Source: Desulfobacula sp. (GTDB lineage: Bacteria; Desulfobacterota; Desulfobacteria; Desulfobacterales; Desulfobacteraceae). Taken from it: a stretch of 15,530 nucleotides of DNA. The notes beneath the pieces were generated by a model. It was not told the origin of the DNA and ran no database searches. It saw nothing but the letters and a program-made list of their open reading frames with translations. The position numbers were made by a program, and so were the translations under genes. Where the stretch lies: assembly GCA_011390085.1 (NCBI GenBank), contig JAABTB010000012.1, positions 1 to 15,530 on the forward strand, given 5' to 3'. Shown here piece after piece: positions 15,456-15,530 of the stretch (positions are counted from its first letter, which is position 1; each line of letters begins with the position of its first letter).

Positions 15456-15482
15456 CATCGGCCTGATATCAAAGAAAGATCC

Positions 15483-15506
15483 GGGCAGCAGGTCGCCCTG
15501 CTGCCT
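15483..15506 (+). terminator. Probable terminator hairpin of the sucCD-frdCAB operon
   Basis: GGCAGCAGG (15484-15492) and CCTGCTGCC (15497-15505) form a perfect nine-base stem around a TCGC loop, extendable by a G-T pair at the base. The tail (TGTTGCTTTGTG) is only moderately T-rich, so termination may be partial or the hairpin may act in mRNA stability. It lies just after frdB, where an operon end is expected. AAAGG near 15518 may belong to a further gene beyond the window. Confidence 0.65.
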
Positions 15507-15530
15507 GTTGCTTTGTGAAAGGAATGGAGA

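Noticed and set aside
1..15530. CRISPR arrays, tRNA/rRNA genes, insertion sequences, prophage or integrase genes
   Set aside because: I looked for regularly spaced repeats, cloverleaf-like stretches, transposase motifs and terminal repeats and saw none. All space is taken by co-directional metabolic or DUF genes.

Overview
The window is a stretch of central and electron-transfer metabolism from a bacterium that most resembles the Desulfobacterota (Desulfobacteraceae-type sulfate reducers or relatives). This assignment is an inference from gene content: an etfBA pair joined to a large membrane FeS oxidoreductase, a Wolinella-type dihaem frdCAB, sucCD beside it, and a moderate base composition. 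There is no rRNA or other direct taxonomic marker. All 14 recognisable protein genes lie on the + strand and are tightly packed. The only intergenic gap over 70 bases is 9688-9866.

Region 1 (1-2951) is an electron-transfer module. It holds the end of etfB, etfA, and a 655-residue membrane protein carrying a NarI-like haem-b domain, two [4Fe-4S] motifs and two CCG domains. This is the architecture of ETF:menaquinone oxidoreductase (EMO), which takes electrons from acyl-CoA dehydrogenases through ETF into the menaquinone pool.

Region 2 (3016-5033) is an MmgE/PrpD-family protein overlapping an ElbB-like DJ-1/PfpI protein by ATGA. Their substrates cannot be read from sequence.

Region 3 (5080-8145) is the least understood part. 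A DUF4258 domain is fused to a YgiT/MqsA-type zinc finger, which looks like a toxin and antitoxin joined in one frame. It is followed by three overlapping genes: a DUF4037 protein with a nucleotidyltransferase-like GS...DxD signature, an NAD(P)-binding SDR of the atypical extended type, and a DUF4125 protein. These three look translationally coupled and are my best candidate for an undescribed system.

Region 4 (8149-9687) is an acyl-CoA ligase/synthetase starting only three bases after the DUF4125 gene, so it is probably in the same transcript.

Region 5 (9688-15530) is a separate operon. A strong sigma70-like promoter (TTGAAA-17-TATAGT) precedes sucC, sucD (GTG start), frdC (TTG start after a perfect AAGGAGG), frdA and frdB, and a GC-rich hairpin follows. 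Together these proteins interconvert succinyl-CoA, succinate and fumarate, coupling substrate-level phosphorylation to the menaquinone pool. The window therefore holds two separate routes into menaquinone (EMO and Frd/Sdh). This fits an organism that oxidises acyl-CoA compounds completely, or through a propionate/methylmalonyl-type route.
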